Shown piece by piece: positions 8,469 to 16,042 of a DNA stretch of 64,000 nucleotides. This DNA is from Mesorhizobium sp. M1E.F.Ca.ET.045.02.1.1. Its GTDB lineage: Bacteria; Pseudomonadota; Alphaproteobacteria; Rhizobiales; Rhizobiaceae. Below the pieces are notes generated by a model. That model did not search any database, was not told where the DNA came from, and saw only the letters and a program-made list of their open reading frames with translations. The stretch is from contig NZ_CP034447.1 in the NCBI RefSeq assembly GCF_003952485.1, forward strand, positions 3,300,501-3,364,500, read 5' to 3'. Position numbers and translations under genes: made by a program. Position 1 is the first letter of the stretch, and each line of letters opens with the position of its first letter.

Positions 8469-9302
8469 ATGCCGAGAACGATAAGGACGCTGACCGCCGG
8501 CGAGGTGGAAACGCTCGTCGACTGGGCGGCGGGGGAGGGCTGGAATCCAGGCATCGACGACGCCGCCGCGCTGCGCGCGGCCGATCCGGAAGGGTTCATC
8601 GGCGCCTTTGCCGGCGGCGAGATGGTGGCCGGCATTTCGGCCGTCGCCTACGGCTCGGGCTTCGGCTTCATCGGCCTTTACATCTGCCGGCCCGACCGGC
8701 GCGGCGAAGGCCATGGCAAGGCGGTATGGGATGCCGGCATGGAACGGCTCGGCGACCGTATCATCGGCCTCGACGGCGTGGCCGAGCAACGGGCCAACTA
8801 CCAGCGCAAGGGGTTCGCGCCCGCCTATCAGACCGTCCGCTTCAGCGGTCGTCCGGTCGGACTGGCCGGGCGCAGCGACATCCTGCCCGTGATGGCCGCG
8901 AGCACAGCCGGGATCCTGGCTTACGACCGCCAGTGCTTCCCGGCGCCACGAGAGGCCTTCCTGCGGGAATGGCTGCAGCCGCCTCGGATTGCGCTCATGT
9001 CCGCAGGTTCGGCCGGCATTGCCGGCTTTGGCGTGGCGCGGAGATGCCGGGAGGGATTCAAGGTCGGGCCGCTGTTCGCCGACGACATGGACATAGCCCT
9101 GGCGTTGGTGGCGGAACTGGCGGGCAAAGCGGCGGGCGAAGCGCTGCATATCGACGTGCCGGCCACCCAGTTCGGATTCACCGCCATGCTTCAGGCTGCC
9201 GGCATGGTTGCGGGCTTCACCACGACCCGCATGTACAAGGGCGGCAAGCCTGGCAACGCACCGACGAAGGTTTTCGGCATCACAACGCTGGAACTGGGGT
9301 GA
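8469..9302 (+). CDS. GNAT-family N-acetyltransferase
   Basis: 277-aa cytoplasmic acetyltransferase. The N-terminal GNAT fold covers residues 1-130. The acetyl-CoA-binding motif A region reads IGLYICRPDRRGEGHGKAVW (about 67-86), with R-x-x-G-x-G/H spacing. The second half (GRSGILAYDRQCFPAP-like stretch near 150 to the end) matches the C-terminal extension of two-lobe GNAT proteins of the YitH type. The acceptor substrate is unknown. It stands alone on the plus strand, divergent from the HTH-like gene. Confidence 0.82.
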   Translation: MPRTIRTLTAGEVETLVDWAAGEGWNPGIDDAAALRAADPEGFIGAFAGGEMVAGISAVAYGSGFGFIGLYICRPDRRGEGHGKAVWDAGMERLGDRIIGLDGVAEQRANYQRKGFAPAYQTVRFSGRPVGLAGRSDILPVMAASTAGILAYDRQCFPAPREAFLREWLQPPRIALMSAGSAGIAGFGVARRCREGFKVGPLFADDMDIALALVAELAGKAAGEALHIDVPATQFGFTAMLQAAGMVAGFTTTRMYKGGKPGNAPTKVFGITTLELG

Positions 9303-9322
9303 TCCAGGGCCGAAGGACCAGA

Positions 9323-9354
9323 CCTGTTGGGATCATTGCCTGTTGGGATCATTG
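9323..9354. repeat. Perfect tandem duplication of a 16-bp unit
   Basis: CCTGTTGGGATCATTG occurs at 9323-9338 and again immediately at 9339-9354. It lies in the 133-bp gap between the GNAT gene and the first SDR gene, about 80 bp ahead of the SDR start. It could be a slippage duplication or a two-site operator. Confidence 0.85.
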
Positions 9355-9435
9355 TTTGTCCGGCGTGGTGCATGCGGCATGACTTCCGGACATGGTTGGC
9401 ATGTGCTCGCGGCGGCGTTTCGTGGAGGTTATCGA

Positions 9436-10206
9436 ATGGCTGGCAGGACGGTCCTGATCGCGGGCGGCGCCGGAGGGATGGGTTTCGCGACCGGACTTCG
9501 CCTCGCGGCAGACGGCGAGCGGATCGCGCTCGCCGACCTTCCTGGCCTCAAACTCGACGAGGCCGTGGCAAGGATTACCGCGACAGGCGCGAAAGCGATC
9601 GGCTTGCCGCTCGACATCCGCTCCGTTGCTGCCTGCCGCGAAGCGGTGGACAAAGCCCGTGAGTGGGGAGGTGGCCTGGACATTCTCGTGAACGCCGCTG
9701 GCGTCTGGCTGGAGGGGCCGGCCAGCGACGTCCAGGAAGCGCAATGGGACTTGGTGCTGGACGTCAACCTCAAGGGCGCGTTCTTCCTGATCTCGGCCGC
9801 CATTCCGCATCTGTCGGCGGCGCAAGGCGTCGTCATCAACATTGCGTCCGACGCCGGCATCGTCGGCAATAACGGCGCGGCGGTCTATTGCGCCTCCAAG
9901 GGCGGGCTGGTGCTTTTGACCAAGGCTCTCGCGCTGGAACTTGCCCCGCACGGCATCAGGGTCAACGCCGTCTGTCCCGGCGACACGGCGACGCCGATGA
10001 TCGAGTATCAGGCGAGGACCTATGGCGGAAATGACCCGGACGGTTACAAGCGGAAGCTTCTGGGGCACTACCCGCAATGGGAAAGAGCTCGCTTCATCAC
10101 CGTGGAAGAGATCGCTTCCTTCATCCACTATCTTTGCCAGCCTGGCGCGGCGCCGATCACCGGAGCGGTGCTTCCGATCGATTTCGGCGTCAGCGCCGGA
10201 TACTGA
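9436..10206 (+). CDS. SDR-family oxidoreductase
   Basis: 256-aa NAD(P)-dependent short-chain dehydrogenase. It shows the cofactor motif GGAGGMG (about residues 9-15), the NAAG strand, and the catalytic triad region with Ser in NIASDAG and YCASK (Tyr/Lys near 155-159). The acidic residue after the second strand (LADLP) suggests NAD preference. The start ATG 9436 has GGAGGT 7 nt upstream; an in-frame extension further upstream has no supporting site. A second SDR gene follows after 36 bp, so the pair is probably one operon. Substrate unknown, likely a polyol, sugar or hydroxy acid. Confidence 0.88.
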   Translation: MAGRTVLIAGGAGGMGFATGLRLAADGERIALADLPGLKLDEAVARITATGAKAIGLPLDIRSVAACREAVDKAREWGGGLDILVNAAGVWLEGPASDVQEAQWDLVLDVNLKGAFFLISAAIPHLSAAQGVVINIASDAGIVGNNGAAVYCASKGGLVLLTKALALELAPHGIRVNAVCPGDTATPMIEYQARTYGGNDPDGYKRKLLGHYPQWERARFITVEEIASFIHYLCQPGAAPITGAVLPIDFGVSAGY

Positions 10207-10242
10207 GTGGCAGGGGCATCGGCTTCGTCGCCTGGAGGGTTC

Positions 10243-11004
10243 ATGGTCGTGTTTCGCAAATCCCGCACGGCGCTGGTGACCGGCGCGGGCGCCGCCGACG
10301 GCATCGGCGTCGCCGTCGCGCGCGCTCTTGGCGAAGCCGGGCTTGCCGTCGCGATCACCGCTTCGTCGCAACGTGTCGAGCAACGCGCCGAGGAGCTGCG
10401 GGCCGACGGGCTCGACGTTCGTGCGGTCGTGGCCGACCTGACGCGCGCGGCGAATGTCGAGCGGCTATGCTCGGAGGTCTGCGAGGTCGATATCCTCGTC
10501 AACAATGCCGGGATGGGCACGGTGGCCCAGCCGGCGCTGCAGCGGCGATTTCTCGACCTCAGCGAAAGCGACTGGGACCGGGGCATCGATGTCAGCTTGA
10601 AGACCGCGTTTCTTAGCACGCGCGGATTCCTGGCCGGCATGGTTCAGCGCCGCCATGGACGCGTGGTCAACATGGCCTCGGTCACCGGACCTTACGTCTC
10701 CAATGAAGGCGATGCCGCCTACTCGGCCGCCAAGGCGGGCATGGTCGGCCTCACCCACGCGCTTGCGCTGGAGGTCGGCCGCAGCGGCGTCACCGTCAAC
10801 GCCGTGGCGCCGGGCTGGATCGCCACCGGCGCCTCGACGCCGGAAGAGCTCGTCGCCGCGCAACAAACGCCGCTTGGACGCGCCGGCACACCGCAAGAAG
10901 TCGCCGCCGCGGTCCTGTTCCTGGCCTCAGACGGGGCAAGCTACGTCAACGGCGCGGTTCTCGTCGTGGATGGCGGCAACATCCTGCAGGAGCGCAAGGG
11001 CTGA
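10243..11004 (+). CDS. SDR-family oxidoreductase
   Basis: 253-aa short-chain dehydrogenase with cofactor motif TGAGAADGIG (variant of TGxxxGIG with two inserted residues), NNAG, catalytic Ser in NMASVTG and YSAAK. The C-terminal VNGAVLVVDGG is typical of FabG-like SDRs. GGAGGG lies 4-5 nt ahead of ATG 10243. It is the second gene of an SDR pair and ends convergent with the MDR oxidoreductase, only 9 bp away. The cofactor is likely NADP, judging from SSQRVEQR after the second strand, but this is weak evidence. Substrate unknown. Confidence 0.88.
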   Translation: MVVFRKSRTALVTGAGAADGIGVAVARALGEAGLAVAITASSQRVEQRAEELRADGLDVRAVVADLTRAANVERLCSEVCEVDILVNNAGMGTVAQPALQRRFLDLSESDWDRGIDVSLKTAFLSTRGFLAGMVQRRHGRVVNMASVTGPYVSNEGDAAYSAAKAGMVGLTHALALEVGRSGVTVNAVAPGWIATGASTPEELVAAQQTPLGRAGTPQEVAAAVLFLASDGASYVNGAVLVVDGGNILQERKG

Positions 11005-11013
11005 CCACGAAGG

Positions 11014-12117
11014 TCAGCCCTCGGCCGTATCCGCCACTGCGTCCGGCACCACCACCAGCTTGCCGACGAAGTCCTTGGCCATGAAGTCTGTCTGGGCGCG
11101 GTGGAAGTCCGACAGTTTGTAAACGCCGCCGACCAGCGGCTTGATCTTCTTTTCCTCGATGTAGCGGACGATGCGGCGGAAATCCGCCCGCGTGCCCTGG
11201 CTCGAGCCGTGAAGCTGCAACTGCTTCAGATACATGGTGCGTAGATCGAGCTGCACCACCGGTCCCGCGATGGCGCCGGCGGTGGTGTAGCGGCCTTCGG
11301 GTCTGAGAATGCGCAACAGATCGTTGAAGATGGCGCCGCCGACAAGATCGGCGACCACGTCGATGGGCTGGCCGCCGGTCGCCTCGTTGACGGCGGCCGG
11401 CAGGTCGGCCACGCCGCGCGTGATCACCTTTTCGGCGCCGATGTCGAGCACGGCCTGCTCCTTGCCCTTGCCGGCGATGGCATAGGGAATGGCGCCGCGC
11501 GCCCGTGCCAACTGGACAATGCCGGAGCCGACGCCGCCGGAGGCGCCCGTGACCAGCACGCGCTCGCCGGCTCTCAAGCCCGCGCGCTCCAGCATCTGCT
11601 CGCCGGTGAGATAAGCACAGCAGAAGGTGGCCAGCTCGACATCGCTCAAGTCGGTGTCGACGACATGCGCGTTCTCGGCCGGCAGCGCCTGGTATTCGGC
11701 ATAACCGCCGTCGCGGCCATGGCCCATATAGTCGATGTCGGCCAGCGAATCGTCGTCGCGGTTGTAGATGGAGAAGTCGACCATCACCCGCTCGCCGATG
11801 CGCTCGGCGGACACACCGTCACCGACAGCGACGATCGTTCCAACCGTGTCGGTGCCCTGGATGCGCGGGAAGGTCAGCGTGTTGCCCTGCCGGCGCCAGG
11901 TCGACACCGCGGCCGCATCTTCCTCGGTGCCATAGGCGCCCTGGCGGACCCAGACGTCGGTGTTGTTCATGCCGCAGGCACTGACCTTGACCAGCACCTC
12001 GCCGGCAGCCGGCGAGGGCACCTTCACGTCGGTGCGGTAGACGAGCTTCTCCATGCCGCCATGGCCGGTGAGCTGCACGGCGGCCATGGTTGCTGGAATG
12101 GTGGGATGGGACTTCAT
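11014..12117 (-). CDS. MDR-superfamily zinc-independent alcohol dehydrogenase/quinone oxidoreductase
   Basis: 367-aa medium-chain dehydrogenase/reductase. The N-terminal GroES-like domain contains CGMNNTDVWVRQGAY; here the residues after Cys are Gly-Met-Asn-Asn, as in quinone oxidoreductases, and the structural zinc cysteines are absent. The Rossmann domain has VTGASGGVGSGIVQLA (about 194-209). The start ATG 12117 is preceded by GGAAG; a TTG five codons upstream is less likely. It is leftward and directly downstream of the ectoine transaminase region, but a palindromic repeat separates them, so it need not be part of the ectoine pathway. Confidence 0.85.
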   Translation of the reverse strand: MKSHPTIPATMAAVQLTGHGGMEKLVYRTDVKVPSPAAGEVLVKVSACGMNNTDVWVRQGAYGTEEDAAAVSTWRRQGNTLTFPRIQGTDTVGTIVAVGDGVSAERIGERVMVDFSIYNRDDDSLADIDYMGHGRDGGYAEYQALPAENAHVVDTDLSDVELATFCCAYLTGEQMLERAGLRAGERVLVTGASGGVGSGIVQLARARGAIPYAIAGKGKEQAVLDIGAEKVITRGVADLPAAVNEATGGQPIDVVADLVGGAIFNDLLRILRPEGRYTTAGAIAGPVVQLDLRTMYLKQLQLHGSSQGTRADFRRIVRYIEEKKIKPLVGGVYKLSDFHRAQTDFMAKDFVGKLVVVPDAVADTAEG

Positions 12118-12144
12118 GGATGTTACTTCCAACTGTGCAGGTCA

Positions 12145-12272
12145 GCGCTGCCCCTCACCCATACCCTCTCCCCGTGAAGAACGGGGAGAGGCGGATCGCC
12201 AGCGCTGGAGCTTGTCCCTTCTCCCCGTCTTTCACGGGGAGAAGGTGCCGGCAGGCGGATGAGGGGCAGCGC
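12145..12272. repeat. GC-rich palindromic intergenic repeat (RPE-like)
   Basis: A 128-bp unit bounded by 13-bp inverted ends, GCGCTGCCCCTCA (12145-12157) and its complement (12260-12272). Inside are two hairpins with the same core: CCTCTCCCCGT/ACGGGGAGAGG (12165-12191) and CCTTCTCCCCGT/ACGGGGAGAAGG (12217-12245). The core recurs at 19311 and 19445. It has no coding potential and looks like a non-autonomous rhizobial palindromic element. Confidence 0.85.
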
Positions 12273-12285
12273 CAAGGGTCGAAAA

Positions 12286-13665
12286 TCAGAGAGCCGAGAG
12301 CACGCTGTTCACGGCGTCGGCGGTCTTCGCCACCACAATGTCGGCCTCCTCGCGCGTCAGGCAGAGCGGCGGCGCGAAGCCGAGGATGTCGCCCTGCGGC
12401 ATGGCGCGGCCGATGACGCCGCTGGCTGCCAGCGCCGTGGCGATCTGCGGACCGACCTTCAGCGCCGGATCGAAGAAGACGCGGTCGTCGCGGTCCTTCA
12501 CGAACTCGACCGCCGCCAGCATGCCGTCGCCGCGAACCTCGCCGACATGCCTGTGGCCGCCGACGGCCTTGGCGAGCTCGGTACGGAAATAGGCGCCGGT
12601 CTCGCCGGCGTTCCTCACCAGGTCCATCTCGTCGATCAGCTCGAGATTGGCGACGCCCGCGGCAACGCAGATCGGGTGCGCAGAATAAGTCCAGCCATGG
12701 CCGAGGGAACCCAGCTTGTCGGAGCCCTTGACCAGCACCTGCCAGACCTTGTCGGAGACGATGACGCCGGAAAGCGGCGCGTAGGCGGAGGTCAGGCCCT
12801 TGGCGATGGTGATCAGGTCGGGCTTGATGCCGTAGTGGTCGGAGCCGAACATCGTGCCGAGACGGCCGAAGCCGGTCACCACCTCATCGGCGACGAGCAG
12901 CACGTCGTACTTGTTCAGCACGGCCTGGATCTTTGCCCAATAGCCGGCCGGCGGCGGCACGATGCCGCCGGTGCCGAGGATCGGCTCGCCGATGAAGGCC
13001 GCCACCGTATCCGGGCCTTCGGCGAGGATCATTTCCTCGAGCTTGTCGGCGCAATATTGCGAGAACTGCTCCTCGCTCATCGAGCGGTCGGCACGGCGGA
13101 AATAGTAGGGCGCCTCGGTGTGCATGATCGGCGCGCGCGGCAGGTCGAAGGCGTTGTGGAACAGTTCGAGCCCGGTCAGCGAACCCGTCATCACGCCCGA
13201 GCCGTGATAGCCGCGCCAGCGCGAGATGATCTTCTTCTTCTCCGGCCGTCCCAGGACGTTGTTGTAGTACCAGATCAGCTTGATGTTGGTCTCGTTGGCG
13301 TCGGAGCCGGAGAGGCCGAAATAGACCCTCGACATGCCCTTCGGCGCGCGGTCGATGATCATCTTGGCGAGCGTGATCGACGCCTCGGTGCCGTGGCCGA
13401 CATAGGCGTGGTAGTAGGCGAGGTTCTTCGCCTGGGTGGCGATCGCATCGGCGATCTTCTGGCGGCCATAGCCGACATTGACGCAATAGAGGCCGGCGAA
13501 GGCGTCGATGCTCTTCCTGCCGGTGTCGTCCCAGACGGTGACGCCTTCGCCGCCGGCCATGATGCGTGCCGGCGATTCACCGCGCGCATGCGTGCCCATA
13601 TGCGTCGAGGGATGGAAGAAGTGGTCGCGATCCCAGGCGGCGAGTTCGTTGGACCGTTCGAGCAT
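12286..13665 (-). CDS. doeD: Class III aminotransferase, probable 2,4-diaminobutyrate transaminase of ectoine degradation
   Basis: 459-aa PLP-dependent class III (omega-type) aminotransferase. Visible motifs are SGSDANET (119-126) for phosphate binding, WRGYHGS (150-156), the PLP-ring aspartate in LLVADEVVTGFGR (Asp260) and the Schiff-base lysine ITIAKG (Lys289). In the ectoine pathway the DoeD/Atf enzyme moves an amino group from 2,4-diaminobutyrate to give aspartate semialdehyde. The call rests on its position in a two-gene unit with the semialdehyde dehydrogenase, next to the Lrp regulator, enuR and ehu-eut genes, the same set as asnC-ssd-atf in Ruegeria. By sequence alone it could be any omega-amino acid or polyamine transaminase. 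Confidence 0.83.
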   Translation of the reverse strand: MLERSNELAAWDRDHFFHPSTHMGTHARGESPARIMAGGEGVTVWDDTGRKSIDAFAGLYCVNVGYGRQKIADAIATQAKNLAYYHAYVGHGTEASITLAKMIIDRAPKGMSRVYFGLSGSDANETNIKLIWYYNNVLGRPEKKKIISRWRGYHGSGVMTGSLTGLELFHNAFDLPRAPIMHTEAPYYFRRADRSMSEEQFSQYCADKLEEMILAEGPDTVAAFIGEPILGTGGIVPPPAGYWAKIQAVLNKYDVLLVADEVVTGFGRLGTMFGSDHYGIKPDLITIAKGLTSAYAPLSGVIVSDKVWQVLVKGSDKLGSLGHGWTYSAHPICVAAGVANLELIDEMDLVRNAGETGAYFRTELAKAVGGHRHVGEVRGDGMLAAVEFVKDRDDRVFFDPALKVGPQIATALAASGVIGRAMPQGDILGFAPPLCLTREEADIVVAKTADAVNSVLSAL

Positions 13666-13699
13666 GTTTTTCTCCTTGTTGGGTTCCTGTAGGGCGCGC

Positions 13700-15193
13700 T
13701 TAGGCGACGTCCAGGCAAAGGTATTTCAGATCGGTGAAGGCCTCGAGGCCGTGGCGCGAGCCTTCGCGGCCGATGCCGGACTGTTTGACGCCGCCGAACG
13801 GGATCGGCGCGCCGGTGATCTTGACCCGATTGATCGCGACCATGCCGTATTCCAGCGCGCGACCCATGCGCGCCTGCCGCGCGCCGTTCTCGGTCACGAC
13901 ATAGGCGACGAGGCCATATTCGGTGGCATTGGCGCGGGCGACAACCTCGGCTTCGTCGTCGAACGGCGTCACGGCGGCGACAGGACCGAAGGTTTCCTCA
14001 TGCATGATCAGCGCGTCGTCCGGCAAATCGACGAGCAGTGTCGGCTGGTAGAACAGCGGCCCGGCCGCATGGCGCTTGCCGCCGGACAGGCAGCGCGCGC
14101 CGCGAGCCAGCGCGTCGGCGACCTGCTCCTCCACCTTCTTGACGGCGCGCTCATGCATCAGCGGCCCGATATCGGCATCGGCGGAAAGCCCGTTGCCGGT
14201 GCGCAGACGCTCGATGCGACGGGCGAAGGCGGCGCAGAAGCGGTCGTAGATTTGGTGCTGCACATAGACGCGGTTGGCGGCCAGGCAATCCTGGCCGGAG
14301 GTGGCGAATTTCGCGTCGATCGCGATCGTCACCGCCTTGTCGATATCGGCGTCGTCGAAGACGATCAGCGGCGCGTGGCCGCCGAGCTCCATCACCAGCC
14401 GCTTCATGGTCGGCGCGCTCTGCGCGGCGATCAGCCTGCCGACTTCGGTCGAGCCGGTGAAGCTCATGGCGCGAACCCTGGCATCGGCGCACATCGCGCC
14501 GACGATCGTGCGGGCATCGCCGGTGACGACATTGAAGACGCCGGCCGGCAGTCCGGCGCGCTCGCCAAGTTCGGCTAATGCCAGCGCCGACAGCGGCGTC
14601 TCGGAGGACGGATGCGCCACCACGGTGCAGCCGGCGGCAAGCGCCGCCGCGGCCTTGCGGGTGAGCATGGCCGACGGAAAGTTCCATGGGGTGACGACAC
14701 CGACCACGCCGAGCGGCTCGCGGCGCACCGTCATCTCGGCGTTGGGCAGATGGCTGCTGACGCTTTCGGCATTGAGGCGTTTCGCTTCCTCGGCATACCA
14801 CTCGACAAAGGAGGCGGCGTAGTCGATCTCGCCAAGCGATTCCTTGAGCGGCTTGCCCTGTTCCAACGTCATCAGCAGCGCAAGGTCGTCCTTGGCGGCG
14901 ATCATCAGCTCGAACCATTTTCGCAAAATCCTGGAGCGCTCCTGCGGCAGGGCAGAGCGCCAGGCGGGCAGGGCGCGGGACGCCGCGTCGATCGCGTCGA
15001 TCGTCTGACCGGCATCGAGCGCGGCGACGAAGGCCACGGTGGAACCGGTGGCGGGATCGGTGACCTCGAAGCTCGCGGCCGAATGGCCAGCCGTCCAGTG
15101 GCCGCCGACATAGCCGAGATCGCGCAGCAGACGGCGATCGGTCAGGCGGTCCAGTGCTTCGTGGCGGTGCGGGCGTGCAAAATGCGCTGACAT
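13700..15193 (-). CDS. doeC: NAD(P)-dependent semialdehyde dehydrogenase (GabD-like), probable aspartate-semialdehyde dehydrogenase of ectoine degradation
   Basis: 497-aa aldehyde dehydrogenase of the succinate-semialdehyde class. It shows TPWNFP (Asn171), FTGSTEVG (245-252), the general base in MELGGHAP (Glu269) and nucleophile Cys303 in SGQDCLAANR. In ectoine catabolism DoeC/Ssd oxidises aspartate semialdehyde to aspartate. It is upstream of doeD (34 bp) and shares its direction, so both are probably one transcript starting in the 264-bp gap before the Lrp gene. One odd feature: the conserved cofactor-binding lysine of the KPxx motif is replaced by His194 (VVAHPSSETP). Confidence 0.85.
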   Translation of the reverse strand: MSAHFARPHRHEALDRLTDRRLLRDLGYVGGHWTAGHSAASFEVTDPATGSTVAFVAALDAGQTIDAIDAASRALPAWRSALPQERSRILRKWFELMIAAKDDLALLMTLEQGKPLKESLGEIDYAASFVEWYAEEAKRLNAESVSSHLPNAEMTVRREPLGVVGVVTPWNFPSAMLTRKAAAALAAGCTVVAHPSSETPLSALALAELGERAGLPAGVFNVVTGDARTIVGAMCADARVRAMSFTGSTEVGRLIAAQSAPTMKRLVMELGGHAPLIVFDDADIDKAVTIAIDAKFATSGQDCLAANRVYVQHQIYDRFCAAFARRIERLRTGNGLSADADIGPLMHERAVKKVEEQVADALARGARCLSGGKRHAAGPLFYQPTLLVDLPDDALIMHEETFGPVAAVTPFDDEAEVVARANATEYGLVAYVVTENGARQARMGRALEYGMVAINRVKITGAPIPFGGVKQSGIGREGSRHGLEAFTDLKYLCLDVA

Positions 15194-15272
15194 CGATATC
15201 TCCCGGTGCCTATGCGATGTGGAGAGACTAGCCGCGCGACTGAGACAGAGAGGCTGTTTCGGCAGCCGCTTG

Positions 15273-15289
15273 TAGAGAGATTGTCTCTA
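15273..15289. promoter_or_regulatory. Small palindrome upstream of doeC, candidate operator
   Basis: TAGAGA (15273-15278) and TCTCTA (15284-15289) are perfect 6-bp arms around GATTG, about 85 bp ahead of the doeC start. The surroundings are rich in GAGA/TCTC. A regulator of the doeCD unit, such as the adjacent Lrp/AsnC protein, could bind here. The assignment rests on symmetry and position only. Confidence 0.4.
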
Positions 15290-15351
15290 TTCGGAGGCAG
15301 GGCAGGACGATCTCTCTCCTAGCCTCAGACGTACGCTGCAACTGAGGCGGA

Positions 15352-15450
15352 GTCCCCCTCACCCGGATTGCCGACCGAATTGCGAAGGGCAACTGGGGGC
15401 AATCCGACCTCTCTCCGAGGGGAGAGGAGGTCGCCGCGTAGCGGCCGGAT
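15352..15450. repeat. Degenerate GC-rich palindromic repeat
   Basis: CCCCCTCACCCGG at the left is roughly mirrored by CCGGATAGGGGG at the right. Inside, GGATTGC/GCAATCC and CCTCTC/GAGAGG pair in part. It lies between the doeC promoter region and the end of the Lrp gene. It resembles the 12145 and 21650 elements in size and base content but is less symmetric, so it is probably an older copy of another subtype. Confidence 0.55.
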
Positions 15451-15457
15451 AGGGGGC

Positions 15458-15949
15458 TCACGCTTGCCCCGGCAGCAGGTCGGCGACCGGCAACACCGTC
15501 TCCTCCTTCACCGTCTTGGTGACGATGTAGGTGAAGTAACGGTCGATGCCGATCTCGCGTTCCAGCAGAGCGTCGACGAGTCGTTGATAGGCGTCGATGT
15601 CGCGCGCCATCACTTTCAGCACATAATCGACGCCGCCGCCGACCGACCAGCAGGCGACGATCTCGGGGATGTCGCGGATGACCCGCTCGAAACGGTCGAA
15701 ATCGGCTTGGCGGTGGCTCGCAAGCGTCACTTCCATCAGCACCGTCGCCACTGGCGCGATCGCGCGCATGGCGATCGAGGCGTGATAGCCGGAAACGATG
15801 CCGGCCTTCTCCAGCTTGCGCAGCCGCATCCAGCAGGGCGTCGGCGAGAGGCCGACCTTCTCGGCCAGCGCCAGCTTGGTGATGCGCCCGTCGCGCTGGA
15901 TGGCGTCCAGGATCTTGAGGTCGATCGGGTCGAGTTTCGCTGCCGCCAT
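15458..15949 (-). CDS. asnC: Lrp/AsnC-family regulator of the ectoine locus
   Basis: 163-aa regulator. The N-terminal winged helix reads LDPIDLKILDAIQRDGRI then LALAEKVGLSPTPCWMRLRK. A ligand-sensing RAM domain follows (ACWSVGGGVDYVLKV near 100-114). I chose ATG 15949, which has GGAG 5 nt upstream; ATG 15979 is in frame but has no ribosome site. The gene is divergent from enuR (83 bp apart) and precedes doeCD. Ectoine loci in Ruegeria and Halomonas carry a matching regulator (AsnC/DoeX), whose activity is linked to pathway intermediates. That role here is inferred from synteny. Confidence 0.87.
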   Translation of the reverse strand: MAAAKLDPIDLKILDAIQRDGRITKLALAEKVGLSPTPCWMRLRKLEKAGIVSGYHASIAMRAIAPVATVLMEVTLASHRQADFDRFERVIRDIPEIVACWSVGGGVDYVLKVMARDIDAYQRLVDALLEREIGIDRYFTYIVTKTVKEETVLPVADLLPGQA

Positions 15950-16018
15950 GCCGGCTCCGTTTTCTGTCCAAGACACCATGACGATGCATTATTTCGATTG
16001 TCAATTGCACTGATTTCG

Positions 16019-16042
16019 ATCTCTAATAAGTCATGACATTAT
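16019..16042. promoter_or_regulatory. Candidate EnuR operator at the enuR start
   Basis: GTCATGAC (16030-16037) is a perfect palindrome inside TAATAAGTCATGACATTA, whose ends TAAT/ATTA are also symmetric. The 13-mer GTCATGACATTAT recurs with one change (GTCATGATATTAT) at 17470-17482, ahead of ehuA. The site covers the enuR start codon at 16033, fitting autorepression and a very short or absent leader. Binding is inferred. Confidence 0.55.

Noticed and set aside
12145-12272. Insertion sequence at the doeD-MDR gap
   Set aside because: The unit has inverted ends but is only 128 bp and codes for nothing. I list it as a palindromic repeat, not an IS.
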